Source: Collinsella aerofaciens (GTDB taxonomy: Bacteria > Actinomycetota > Coriobacteriia > Coriobacteriales > Coriobacteriaceae). Taken from it: DNA of 5,601 nucleotides. The translations under genes and the position numbers were made by a program. The stretch is taken from the NCBI GenBank assembly GCA_014846205.1, contig RKAY01000050.1:1-5601 (forward strand), given 5' to 3'. This document shows positions 1 through 5,489 of the stretch, one piece after another. A model generated the notes under the pieces. That model saw only the letters and a list, made by a program, of their open reading frames with translations. It had not been told where the DNA came from and ran no database searches. Numbering within the stretch: the first letter of the stretch is position 1; each line of letters begins with the position of its first letter.

Positions 1-1
1 C

Positions 2-166
2 GGCAAGCACACCGAGATTGTCTATCTTAAGGACATCACGGGGGTCAACAGGATCAAGGGCCGCGACGTTTTCCTACGTAACAGGCTGTTGACTGCTTGT
101 GTCTTTAGCCTGAGCAGCCGTGCGAAGGCCCAGGAATTCGTCAACGTGCTCAATATGGTGATGTGA
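2..166 (+). CDS. C-terminal end of an unidentified protein (partial, 5' end outside window)
   Basis: An open frame enters from the left edge and ends at TGA 164-166, giving the last 54 residues of a protein whose start is not in the window. The visible part alternates short beta-like stretches (TEIVYLKDITGV, RDVFLRN, TACVFSL) and ends in an amphipathic helix (AKAQEFVNVLNMV). This order, a strand with a D-I-T-G-V turn, more strands and a closing helix, resembles the end of bacterial PH-like domains, but that is a resemblance by eye and not an identification. The gene converges on the lipoprotein gene at 260-850. The hairpin between them has its T-tract only on the other strand, so I see no clear terminator for this gene. 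Confidence 0.6.
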   Translation, partial: GKHTEIVYLKDITGVNRIKGRDVFLRNRLLTACVFSLSSRAKAQEFVNVLNMVM

Positions 167-179
167 CCGGGCGCCTTTG

Positions 180-221
180 AACACAAAAAACGGGATGCAA
201 GGAGTCGCACCTTGCATCCCG
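180..221 (-). terminator. Rho-independent terminator of the lipoprotein gene
   Basis: The hairpin has a perfect 12-bp stem (191-202 pairs with 210-221; arm CGGGATGCAAGG) and a 7-nt loop. Read on the minus strand, the stem is followed directly by TTTTTTG (190-184). It lies about 38 nt after the stop codon of the minus-strand gene. On the plus strand no T-run follows the stem, so it should act mainly in the minus direction. Confidence 0.9.
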
Positions 222-259
222 GCTGAGCTAAAACGGCGCTGCTGCATGCCGTTGGAGCT

Positions 260-850
260 TTAGCGCTTGATCTCGATATCGTCGAGCTTGACATCCATGG
301 CTTCGGTCTTGGCTTCGGCGATGTCGTCGGCAAATTCCAGAGACTTCATCATGGTCTCGACGGCGTCCTTGTGCTCCTCGACGTTGTCGATGCGCACGTA
401 CACGCTGCCGACGCCTGCTTCGGTCAAGTACTCAGTCGTCACGCCGCCCGAGTGTGTATAGGAGGCGTTGCGCCAAGTCTTGCCGTTGTACTTGACAGGG
501 TCATTCTCGGTCCACTCAAAGTTGGCCTTCCATTTGGCCTCGTAGTCGAACGGCTCGTCGGCGTTCTTATCAGAGTCGAAGACAGGGATGAGGCGATCGC
601 TGGCGCGCTCGCTCTCGGTGAACTTAAGTTGGGCCCTGTCGGCGGTATCGCCTGCGACGTCCGTGATTTCGACGCCCTCGGGAACCTCGACTTTAAACCA
701 AATGAAGTCGGTCCTCATATCCATGGCCGGCTTTTCTGTGCTGCCACCGCTGCTGCCGGTAGCGCCGCCGCTTCCGCTACAACCCACCGGGGCAACCGCG
801 GCAAAGAGACTGATGCAGAGGGTGAGAATCGCCAAGGCCTTCTTTTTCAT
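260..850 (-). CDS. Putative secreted lipoprotein of unknown function, 196 aa
   Basis: The start is taken at the ATG complementary to 848-850 because GGAGG lies 8 nt upstream of it. An in-frame ATG at 872-874 would place this GGAGG inside the coding region. The N-terminus is a typical signal peptide: MKKK, then a hydrophobic stretch (about residues 5-23), then Cys24 followed by SGSGG. The residues before the Cys (A-P-V-G-C) are an imperfect lipobox, since Pro sits where Leu is usual. Lipid anchoring is therefore likely but not certain. A Gly/Ser/Thr spacer (24-38) leads to a domain of about 135 residues rich in beta-type sequence, with many aromatic and acidic residues. That domain ends in a helix (EEHKDAVETMMKSLEF, about 158-173) and an acidic tail. 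A closing helix ending in SLEF is also seen in PsbP/DcrB-like folds, which is only a suggestion here. It is divergent from the zinc-ribbon gene at 1089. Substrate and role are unknown. Confidence 0.85.
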   Translation of the reverse strand: MKKKALAILTLCISLFAAVAPVGCSGSGGATGSSGGSTEKPAMDMRTDFIWFKVEVPEGVEITDVAGDTADRAQLKFTESERASDRLIPVFDSDKNADEPFDYEAKWKANFEWTENDPVKYNGKTWRNASYTHSGGVTTEYLTEAGVGSVYVRIDNVEEHKDAVETMMKSLEFADDIAEAKTEAMDVKLDDIEIKR

Positions 851-1088
851 GGTCGTGTCCTCCGCTATCTGCAACCGCCCATGGATTACCTGCCTTTACT
901 GTACGCGCGGACGGCTCGCTAGGGTGGGTCATGTGTCCCATGTTTGCGTGTGCGGTCTTGCCGCAAGGTGGGCCTGGCGCTGGGCAAGCGTGCGGATTGG
1001 TTGATTCTCCCAATGTTGCGCAACAGCGATGCCGGCTTAGGGTTTTAAACTTGGCTGTGACAAAAGCTAAACAACGAAAGGTCGAACG
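851..1088. promoter_or_regulatory. Divergent intergenic region between lipoprotein and zinc-ribbon genes
   Basis: This 238-bp gap must hold the promoters of both flanking genes. The ribosome binding sites are clear: CCTCC at 859-863 (GGAGG on the minus strand) for the lipoprotein, and AAAGG at 1077-1081 for the zinc-ribbon gene. The promoters are not. The best plus-strand guess is TTGCGC (1016-1021), 16 nt, TAGGGT (1038-1043), which is a weak match. On the minus strand a TACAGT lies near 910 without a good -35. A 12-bp palindrome at 1014-1025 is listed separately. I see no small gene here. Confidence 0.5.
1014..1025. promoter_or_regulatory. 12-bp perfect palindrome, candidate operator
   Basis: TGTTGCGCAACA is identical to its reverse complement over 12 bp. 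It lies 63 bp upstream of the zinc-ribbon start codon and overlaps the best candidate -35 element of that gene, as an operator would. I cannot name a regulator for it. Confidence 0.35.
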
Positions 1089-1928
1089 ATGTTCTGTCAA
1101 AAATGCGGACAGCAAGTTCCCGATGGATCGATGTTTTGCACGCATTGCGGGGCGTCGCTGGCTGGCGGTTCCGTGCCGACGCCTGCGGGCGCTGGTCCTT
1201 CCTCTGCCCCGGGCCTAACCCAATCGATGCCGCCGGTCGCGCCTGCGCCTCAAAAGCCCAAGAGCAAAGCTCCGATTGTCATCGCGGTGGCGTGTGCCGC
1301 CGTGGTACTCCTTGGGGGCGGCACGGTGTTTGCGCTCGCGATGCTTAACGGGTCCAAGAGCTCCGACACGCAAATTTCGGTGATCGATACCGGGTCTTCG
1401 GACGAGAAAGATTCTTCTGCCAAGAAGAAGAGAGACAAGTCCAAGGCCAAGGAGTCTTCGTCGTCGGATGACAAGGCCGTTTCCGAGGACGAATCGGCAT
1501 ACTACGGCTCGGACGATTCGGACGATTACCTAACCGACGTGCAGACGTACACAAACGACCTTCACCCTTATAGCATGTCGATTCCCAATCGCTTTGAGAT
1601 GGAAGATACTCCCAGCGGCAGCGGCGCCAGGTATAAGGATCCGGAGACGGGCTTTGTAATCAACCTGTTTGGCTACGTCAACATTAACGAAGAAACCGCA
1701 CACGAGATGTTCGTCGACGCGGACACCTCGGGCAAGGCCGACCTCTATACTGCAGAGGGCGACAACTGGTACGTGGTCTCTTGGCGCGAGGACGATACGA
1801 TCATTTACGAAAAAACGATCGTCACGGATTCGACGATTGCCACGGCGCATTTGGAGTACTCGACTGCAAACCGCGATATGGGGTCGAAGATTATCGACAC
1901 ACTGCTGCCGACGTTCCAGGTGGACTAG
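1089..1928 (+). CDS. Zinc-ribbon protein with one transmembrane segment and extracytoplasmic domain, 279 aa
   Basis: The start ATG follows an AAAGG ribosome binding site by 7 nt. Residues 1-24 are a double-knuckle zinc ribbon (Cys3-x2-Cys6 and Cys17-x2-Cys20, with the CxxCG pattern twice). A Pro/Ala/Ser linker (27-58) follows, then a basic KSK and a hydrophobic membrane segment (about 61-86). Next is a strongly charged Ser/Asp/Lys/Glu low-complexity stretch (about 88-148). The C-terminal domain of about 125 residues (about 152-279) is beta-rich and ends in a helix (DMGSKIIDTLLPTF). The basic residues before the membrane segment suggest that the zinc ribbon is cytoplasmic and the C-terminal domain is outside. 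This architecture is common in actinobacterial and firmicute proteins of unknown role; the metal-binding ribbon may serve assembly or sensing, which is inference. A terminator lies about 100 nt after the stop. It is transcribed divergently from the lipoprotein gene. Confidence 0.88.
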   Translation: MFCQKCGQQVPDGSMFCTHCGASLAGGSVPTPAGAGPSSAPGLTQSMPPVAPAPQKPKSKAPIVIAVACAAVVLLGGGTVFALAMLNGSKSSDTQISVIDTGSSDEKDSSAKKKRDKSKAKESSSSDDKAVSEDESAYYGSDDSDDYLTDVQTYTNDLHPYSMSIPNRFEMEDTPSGSGARYKDPETGFVINLFGYVNINEETAHEMFVDADTSGKADLYTAEGDNWYVVSWREDDTIIYEKTIVTDSTIATAHLEYSTANRDMGSKIIDTLLPTFQVD

Positions 1929-1946
1929 GCGCCCGTGCCTATAGCC

Positions 1947-1969
1947 GGCAATCGGAAACACCGATAGCC
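1947..1969 (+). other. Small hairpin in the 3' untranslated region of the zinc-ribbon gene
   Basis: GGC-A-ATCGG (1947-1955) pairs with CCGAT-A-GCC (1961-1969) around an AAACA loop, with one A-A mismatch. It starts 18 nt after the stop codon. No T-run follows, so it is not a standard terminator. It may protect the 3' end of the mRNA or be chance. Confidence 0.3.
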
Positions 1970-1986
1970 AGAGCTCCTGACAGCCT

Positions 1987-2015
1987 TTGTCTTATGGGTT
2001 AGACTGGGCTTTAAT
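1987..2015 (+). promoter_or_regulatory. Possible sigma-70-type promoter upstream of the folate operon
   Basis: TTGTCT (1987-1992) and TTTAAT (2010-2015) are separated by exactly 17 nt, each close to the consensus hexamers. The expected start, near 2022, lies just before the terminator hairpin at 2026-2066. If used, most transcripts would stop there unless read-through occurs. An alternative -10 without a good -35 is TATTAT at 2066-2071. Neither is certain. Confidence 0.3.
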
Positions 2016-2025
2016 AAAACCGATG

Positions 2026-2066
2026 AATGGGACAACCGCTTCCTGGCGTCGTTGTCCCATTTTTTT
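2026..2066 (+). terminator. Rho-independent terminator between the zinc-ribbon gene and the folate operon
   Basis: AATGGGACAAC (2026-2036) pairs perfectly with GTTGTCCCATT (2051-2061) over 11 bp around a 14-nt loop, in which CGC and GCG can add inner pairs. A run of seven T (2060-2066) closes the stem and continues past it. It is about 100 nt after the zinc-ribbon stop codon and 50 nt before the next start codon. Confidence 0.9.
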
Positions 2067-2115
2067 ATTATGCGTGCGGCCCGTGGTGGCCGGCGCGGTG
2101 GGCAGAGGTGTTTCG

Positions 2116-2748
2116 ATGAGCCAAGAGATGATGGATAAAACCTGCCGAGGGTTTGCCGAGGCGCTTGCCGCGCGTGAGCCGGTTCCCGGCGGCGGTAGCG
2201 CGAGCGCCTTTGTAGGCGCGCTGGGCGCTTCGCTGTGCGGGATGGTCGCTCGCTATGGGGCGACCAATCCCGCGCTTTCCGATCGCGCAGACGATCTGAC
2301 GCGCGCATTTGCCCAGGCAGACGAGCTGGCGCAGGAACTTGTGGGTCTGGTCGCCGAGGACGTTCGTGCGTACGGCCAGGTGTCGGCGGCATACGGTATT
2401 CCGCGCGATGATCCGGCTCGACCCGCGACGATTCAAGATGCGTTGCACGTGGCGGCCATGCCACCGTATCGGATCATGGATGCCTGCGGGCGCGCGCTGG
2501 CGCTGCTCGAGGACATGGCGGACAAGGGCTCGCGCCAGCTGCTCTCCGACGTGGCGTGCGGTGCCGTGTTCTGCCGCGCGGCCATGCAGGGCGCGAGCTT
2601 GACGCTCTTTGCGAACACCACGTCTATGAAGGATCGTGTCCGCGCCGAGGAGCTCGAGGCGGCGTGCGATGAGCTGCTCGATACATGGTTGCCGCGCGCC
2701 GATGCGCTGGCGCGCCGTGCCGCCGATGCCGCAAGGAAGAGGGGATAG
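2116..2748 (+). CDS. fchA: FchA-like methenyl-THF cyclohydrolase / cyclodeaminase family protein, 210 aa
   Basis: The start ATG has AGAGG (2104-2108) 7 nt upstream; longer in-frame starts would begin upstream of the terminator at 2026-2066 and are not credible. The protein matches the FTCD C-terminal (cyclodeaminase/cyclohydrolase) family. Features are an N-terminal helix, the glycine-rich folate-site motif PVPGGGSASA (22-31), an E-D-V-x-A-Y segment (81-86) where the family has its D-x-x-A-F motif, and the late S-D-V-A (144-147) and N-T-T (167-169) region. Its length of about 210 residues fits stand-alone FchA and single-domain cyclodeaminases. These enzymes convert 5,10-methenyl-THF to 10-formyl-THF, or formimino-THF to methenyl-THF plus ammonia, in the cytoplasm. 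No formiminotransferase or histidine-degradation gene is in the window and folD follows after 2 nt, so I favour the cyclohydrolase role. The family is sure; the exact reaction is inferred from context. Confidence 0.88.
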   Translation: MSQEMMDKTCRGFAEALAAREPVPGGGSASAFVGALGASLCGMVARYGATNPALSDRADDLTRAFAQADELAQELVGLVAEDVRAYGQVSAAYGIPRDDPARPATIQDALHVAAMPPYRIMDACGRALALLEDMADKGSRQLLSDVACGAVFCRAAMQGASLTLFANTTSMKDRVRAEELEAACDELLDTWLPRADALARRAADAARKRG

Positions 2749-2750
2749 CC

Positions 2751-3605
2751 ATGACTGAGCTGTTGAAGGGTGCTCCCGTCGCCCGTGCTTTGACCGAGGA
2801 GCTCGCTGCTCGTTGTGCTGTTCTGCGCGAGCGCGGCGTTGTGCCGACGCTGGCCATCGTTCGCGTGGGCGAGCGCGAGGACGACCTATCCTACGAGCGC
2901 GGTGCCCTCAAGCGCTGCGATAAGGTTGGCATTGAGGCTCGTCGCATTTTGCTTCCTGCTGATGTTTCGCAGGATGAGCTGCTGGCGACTATTAAGGACA
3001 TCAATGCCGACTCGGCCGTTCACGGCTGCCTGATGTTTCGCCCGCTGCCCGCCGGCCTTGACGAGGATGCAGTTGCCGCGGCACTCGATCCCGCCAAGGA
3101 CGTTGACTCCATGACGCCGGCCTCGCTGCTTACCGCGCTTTCGGGGCGAGGCGAGGGTTTTGCTCCTTGCACGGCCGAGGCCGTGCTGGCATTGCTGGAT
3201 CATTACGGTGTTGAGCTGGATGGGGCCAAGGTCGCGGTCGTCGGTCGATCGCTGGTGATTGGCCGTCCGGTTGCCGCCATGCTTACGGCTCGCAATGCCA
3301 CGGTGACGACGTGCCATACGCATACGCGCGACTTGGCTGCCGAGTGCCGTTCTGCCGACATTGTTGTTGCCGCGGTTGGACGTGCGCGCACGATTGGCGC
3401 GGATGCGGTTCGCGAGGGCCAGACGATCATCGATGTGGGCATTAACTGGGACGAGGTCGCCGACAAGCTGGTCGGCGACGTCGATTTTGATGCTGCGGAG
3501 CCGATCGTTGGCGCAATTACTCCCGTGCCGGGTGGCGTGGGCGCTGTAACGACGGCGATTCTCGCCAAGCACGTGATCGAGGCGGCGGAGCGTGCATCGA
3601 AATAG
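2751..3605 (+). CDS. folD: FolD-family methylene-THF dehydrogenase lacking key cyclohydrolase residues, 284 aa
   Basis: FolD normally interconverts 5,10-methylene-THF, 5,10-methenyl-THF and 10-formyl-THF using NADP. The length is normal and the start ATG follows a GGAAGAGGGG stretch, 2 nt after the fchA stop. Conserved elements seen are the active-site Tyr48, KDVD (116-119), the nucleotide-binding VVGRSLVIGRPVAAML (163-178), IDVGIN (227-232) and the C-terminal TPVPGGVG (257-264). The substrate site is unusual. After VG (39-40) the family has a D-D-P-A-S stretch, then Y-x-x-x-K-x-K; here it reads VGEREDDLSYERGALK, so the catalytic Lys position is Ala52 while Lys54 remains. The family motif G-I-L-V-Q-L-P-L-P is GCLMFRPLP (92-100), so the conserved Gln is Phe96. 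KDVDG is KDVDS, and GVGPMT is GVGAVT. This predicts a dehydrogenase with poor or no cyclohydrolase activity, complemented by the upstream FchA-like protein. The terminator at 3706 ends the operon. Confidence 0.92.
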   Translation: MTELLKGAPVARALTEELAARCAVLRERGVVPTLAIVRVGEREDDLSYERGALKRCDKVGIEARRILLPADVSQDELLATIKDINADSAVHGCLMFRPLPAGLDEDAVAAALDPAKDVDSMTPASLLTALSGRGEGFAPCTAEAVLALLDHYGVELDGAKVAVVGRSLVIGRPVAAMLTARNATVTTCHTHTRDLAAECRSADIVVAAVGRARTIGADAVREGQTIIDVGINWDEVADKLVGDVDFDAAEPIVGAITPVPGGVGAVTTAILAKHVIEAAERASK

Positions 3606-3628
3606 GCGTTTTGGGCTGTTTGAGGGGT

Positions 3629-3684
3629 TAGCCATATACCACGTGGTCAAAAAACGCCATATTTGAGTACTGTTGCCAAGATAA
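3629..3684 (+). repeat. Inverted intergenic repeat, copy 1
   Basis: The core at 3645-3684 matches the reverse complement of 3831-3870 at 29 of 40 positions without gaps, counted by hand. It includes a shared run TGAGTACTGT (3664-3673 here) and a run of six A after GGTC/GGCC. A further shared TAGCC (3629-3633) lies before the core, with a gap of different length in the two copies. It starts 24 nt after the folD stop codon and lies upstream of the terminator. Confidence 0.55.
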
Positions 3685-3705
3685 TCACATATGTTTTATG
3701 CCTTT

Positions 3706-3751
3706 TGGACTCCCTAACGATATTCATTCTCGTTAGGGAGTCCATTTTATT
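3706..3751 (+). terminator. Rho-independent terminator of the fchA-folD operon
   Basis: TGGACTCCCTAACGA (3706-3720) pairs perfectly with 3730-3744 over 15 bp around a 9-nt AT-rich loop, followed by TTTTATT (3745-3751). It lies 100 nt after the folD stop codon. The minus-strand side of the stem is followed by A rather than T, so it works in the plus direction. Confidence 0.92.
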
Positions 3752-3830
3752 GAACCTATGGGGAATAACGTTGTCTTGCTTTTGGACAAATGGGGATTTT
3801 CAGCACTCATTACAAGGTAACTTGCTGCTA

Positions 3831-3880
3831 CTAAATTGGTGACAGTACTCATAACTGACATTTTTTGGCCACAGAGGCTA
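3831..3880 (-). repeat. Inverted intergenic repeat, copy 2
   Basis: Read on the minus strand from 3880, this copy has TAGCC (3880-3876), then GGCC and six A, then TGAGTACTGT (3851-3842) and a CCAA (3839-3836), in the same order as copy 1. It lies 80-130 bp upstream of the dipeptidase start codon, a position where it could also act as a regulatory site. A related 12-mer, CAGCACTCATTA (3801-3812), lies 42 bp to the left of CAGTACTCATAA (3843-3854), with 10 of 12 positions equal. Confidence 0.55.
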
Positions 3881-3946
3881 CCGGGGCGGCGGTTTCGCTC
3901 TTTTTGCGCCGAAGCGATACACTGTTGCCGTTTGATTTCTTCGTTC

Positions 3947-3953
3947 AAGGAGG
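3947..3953 (+). promoter_or_regulatory. Ribosome binding site that decides the dipeptidase start
   Basis: AAGGAGG is a full-strength Shine-Dalgarno sequence. It touches the first in-frame ATG (3954) with no spacer and lies 6 nt before the second ATG (3960), so 3960 is the likely start. Confidence 0.8.
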
Positions 3954-3959
3954 ATGCGC

Positions 3960-5483
3960 ATGCCGTGCACAACGATTTTGGTTGGTAAGAACGCGAGCTA
4001 CGACGGGTCGACGCTTGTCGCCCGCAACGAGGACTCGTCCAACGGGGTGTTTGAGCCCAAGCGCATGCGCGTGGTGCATCCCGACGAGCAGCCGCATGTC
4101 TACACGAGTGTTCTGAGCCACCTGACCGTTGAGCTGCCCGACAATCCCATGCGTTACACAAGCGTCCCCGACGTTGTCCCGGGTCATGGCATTTGGGCCG
4201 AGGCCGGCTTCAACGAGCTCAATGTGGGCATGTCCGCAACCGAGACGCTCACCACCAACGAGCGCGTCCGCGGCGCCGATCCGCTTGTCGACTACGTGCC
4301 CGCCAAGGGCAACGAGGGCGAGGACGGCTATGTTCCGGCGCAGCCCGGCGGCCTGGGTGAGGAGGACATGGTGACCCTGGTGCTGCCGTACGCCAAGTCT
4401 GCCCGCGACGGCGTGCGCATTCTGGGCGAGCTGCTCGAGCGCTACGGCACCTATGAGAACAACGGCATTGCCTTTAGTGACGTTGACGAGATCTGGTGGC
4501 TCGAGACCATCGGCGGGCACCACTGGATCGCCAAGCGCGTGCCCGATGACGCCTATGTGACCATGCCTAACCAGCTGGGTATCGACAGCTTTGACCTGGA
4601 CGATGCCGAGGACGACCAGGCCGATCACATGTGCTCTGCTGACCTGCGCTCCTGGATGGCCGAGTGGCATCTGGACCTGACGCTGGGCGTCGAGGGCGAC
4701 GGTCCGGCGACGGTCTTCAACCCGCGCGAGGCCTTTGGCTCGCATAGCGACAGCGACCACGTCTACAACACGCCGCGTGCCTGGTACATGCAGCGCTGCC
4801 TCAACCCCAGCGATGTGTGGGACGGTCCCGATGCCGACTACACGCCCGAGAGCGACGACATCCCCTGGAGCCGCGTGCCCGAGCGCAAGGTGACCATCGA
4901 GGACATCAAGTACGTGCTTTCGAGCCACTACCAGGGCACGGAGTACGATTGCTACGGCAGTAAGGGCACGCCCGCCACGCGCGGTGCCTATCGTCCCATC
5001 GGCATCAACCGCAACAGCCAGCTCGCCGTGTTGCAGCTGCGTCCCTATGCGCAACCTGCCTACCGCGCCGTGCAGTGGATGGCGTTTGGCTCCAACTCGT
5101 TTAACACGCTCGTGCCGCTGTACGCCAACGTCGAGACCATGCCCGAGTACTATGCCGACACGCAGGCTCGCGTGACGTCCGAGAACTTCTACTGGGCAAA
5201 TCGCCTGATCGGTGCTTTGGCCGATGTTCGCTTCCATGAGTGCGGTCGCGCGGTCGAGGACTACCAGGAGAAAGTCGGCGGTATGGGCCACAAGCAGATT
5301 CACGACGTTGACGCTGCCGTGGCCGCGCTGCCCGAAGCCGAGGTGCCCGCCGAGCTCGCCCGCGCCAATGAGGAGTTTGCCGAGCGCGTGCGGGTGGAGA
5401 CCGATGCCCTGCTGGGCAAGGTCCTCTACACCACGAGCTGTGCCATGAAGAACTCCTTTGCGATGAACGACAATGTGAGATAA
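3960..5483 (+). CDS. C69-family dipeptidase (PepD-type Ntn hydrolase), 507 aa
   Basis: The product is a complete peptidase of family C69, which cleaves dipeptides in the cytoplasm using an N-terminal nucleophile Cys. The N-terminus MPCTTILVGKNASYDGSTLV is diagnostic: Cys3 is the expected nucleophile, followed by the conserved D-G-S-T and the A-R-N-E-D-S block (21-26). Further family motifs are GFNELNVGMSATET (83-96), WWLETIGGHHWIAKRVPDD (179-197), MPNQ (202-205), the late R-P-I-G-I-N-R (345-351) and QLRP (359-362). The length of about 500 residues is usual. No signal peptide or membrane segment is visible, which fits a cytoplasmic enzyme. The start at 3960 is chosen from ribosome binding site spacing; starting at 3954 would add Met-Arg. 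It stands as its own transcription unit after the folate terminator. No clear terminator follows, so read-through into the gene at 5555 is possible. Likely role: using peptides as amino-acid source. Confidence 0.93.
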   Translation: MPCTTILVGKNASYDGSTLVARNEDSSNGVFEPKRMRVVHPDEQPHVYTSVLSHLTVELPDNPMRYTSVPDVVPGHGIWAEAGFNELNVGMSATETLTTNERVRGADPLVDYVPAKGNEGEDGYVPAQPGGLGEEDMVTLVLPYAKSARDGVRILGELLERYGTYENNGIAFSDVDEIWWLETIGGHHWIAKRVPDDAYVTMPNQLGIDSFDLDDAEDDQADHMCSADLRSWMAEWHLDLTLGVEGDGPATVFNPREAFGSHSDSDHVYNTPRAWYMQRCLNPSDVWDGPDADYTPESDDIPWSRVPERKVTIEDIKYVLSSHYQGTEYDCYGSKGTPATRGAYRPIGINRNSQLAVLQLRPYAQPAYRAVQWMAFGSNSFNTLVPLYANVETMPEYYADTQARVTSENFYWANRLIGALADVRFHECGRAVEDYQEKVGGMGHKQIHDVDAAVAALPEAEVPAELARANEEFAERVRVETDALLGKVLYTTSCAMKNSFAMNDNVR

Positions 5484-5489
5484 AACGCT

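Larger units (their letters stand above)
3606..3959. other. 354-bp intergenic region between folD and the dipeptidase gene
   Basis: This stretch is clearly more AT-rich than the flanking genes, and I find no credible gene in it on either strand. It holds a strong terminator (3706-3751), two diverged inverted copies of a repeat (3629-3684 and 3831-3880), a 10-bp palindrome ACCACGTGGT (3638-3647) and the dipeptidase ribosome binding site (3947-3953). The dipeptidase promoter must lie in the right half, but I see no good -35/-10 pair. TACACT at 3918-3923 is a possible -10 without a convincing -35. Confidence 0.6.

Noticed and set aside
851..874. N-terminal extension of the lipoprotein by 8 codons
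   Set aside because: The GGAGG ribosome binding site would fall inside the extension, and the MKKK signal-peptide start at 850 is typical.
371..922. Plus-strand open frame of 183 codons opposite the lipoprotein gene
   Set aside because: The minus strand has a signal peptide, a ribosome binding site and a matching terminator; this frame has none of these.
1987..2115. N-terminal extension of the FchA-like gene by 43 codons
   Set aside because: It would run through the terminator at 2026-2066, adds no family sequence, and the ATG at 2116 has a well-spaced ribosome binding site.
1929..2115. Folate (THF) or ZTP riboswitch ahead of the folate operon
   Set aside because: I looked for the conserved cores of both and did not find them; the only strong structure is the simple terminator hairpin.
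2685..2750. N-terminal extension of FolD by 22 codons
   Set aside because: It would overlap the end of the fchA-like gene; the normal FolD length and a ribosome binding site fit the ATG at 2751.
2886..3650. Minus-strand open frame of 254 codons opposite folD
   Set aside because: Fully antisense to a gene with clear family motifs; its composition is that of a shadow frame.
3733..4161. Minus-strand open frame across the intergenic region into the dipeptidase gene
   Set aside because: Most of its length is antisense to the dipeptidase gene and its end runs into the terminator stem; no start signal or domain is visible.
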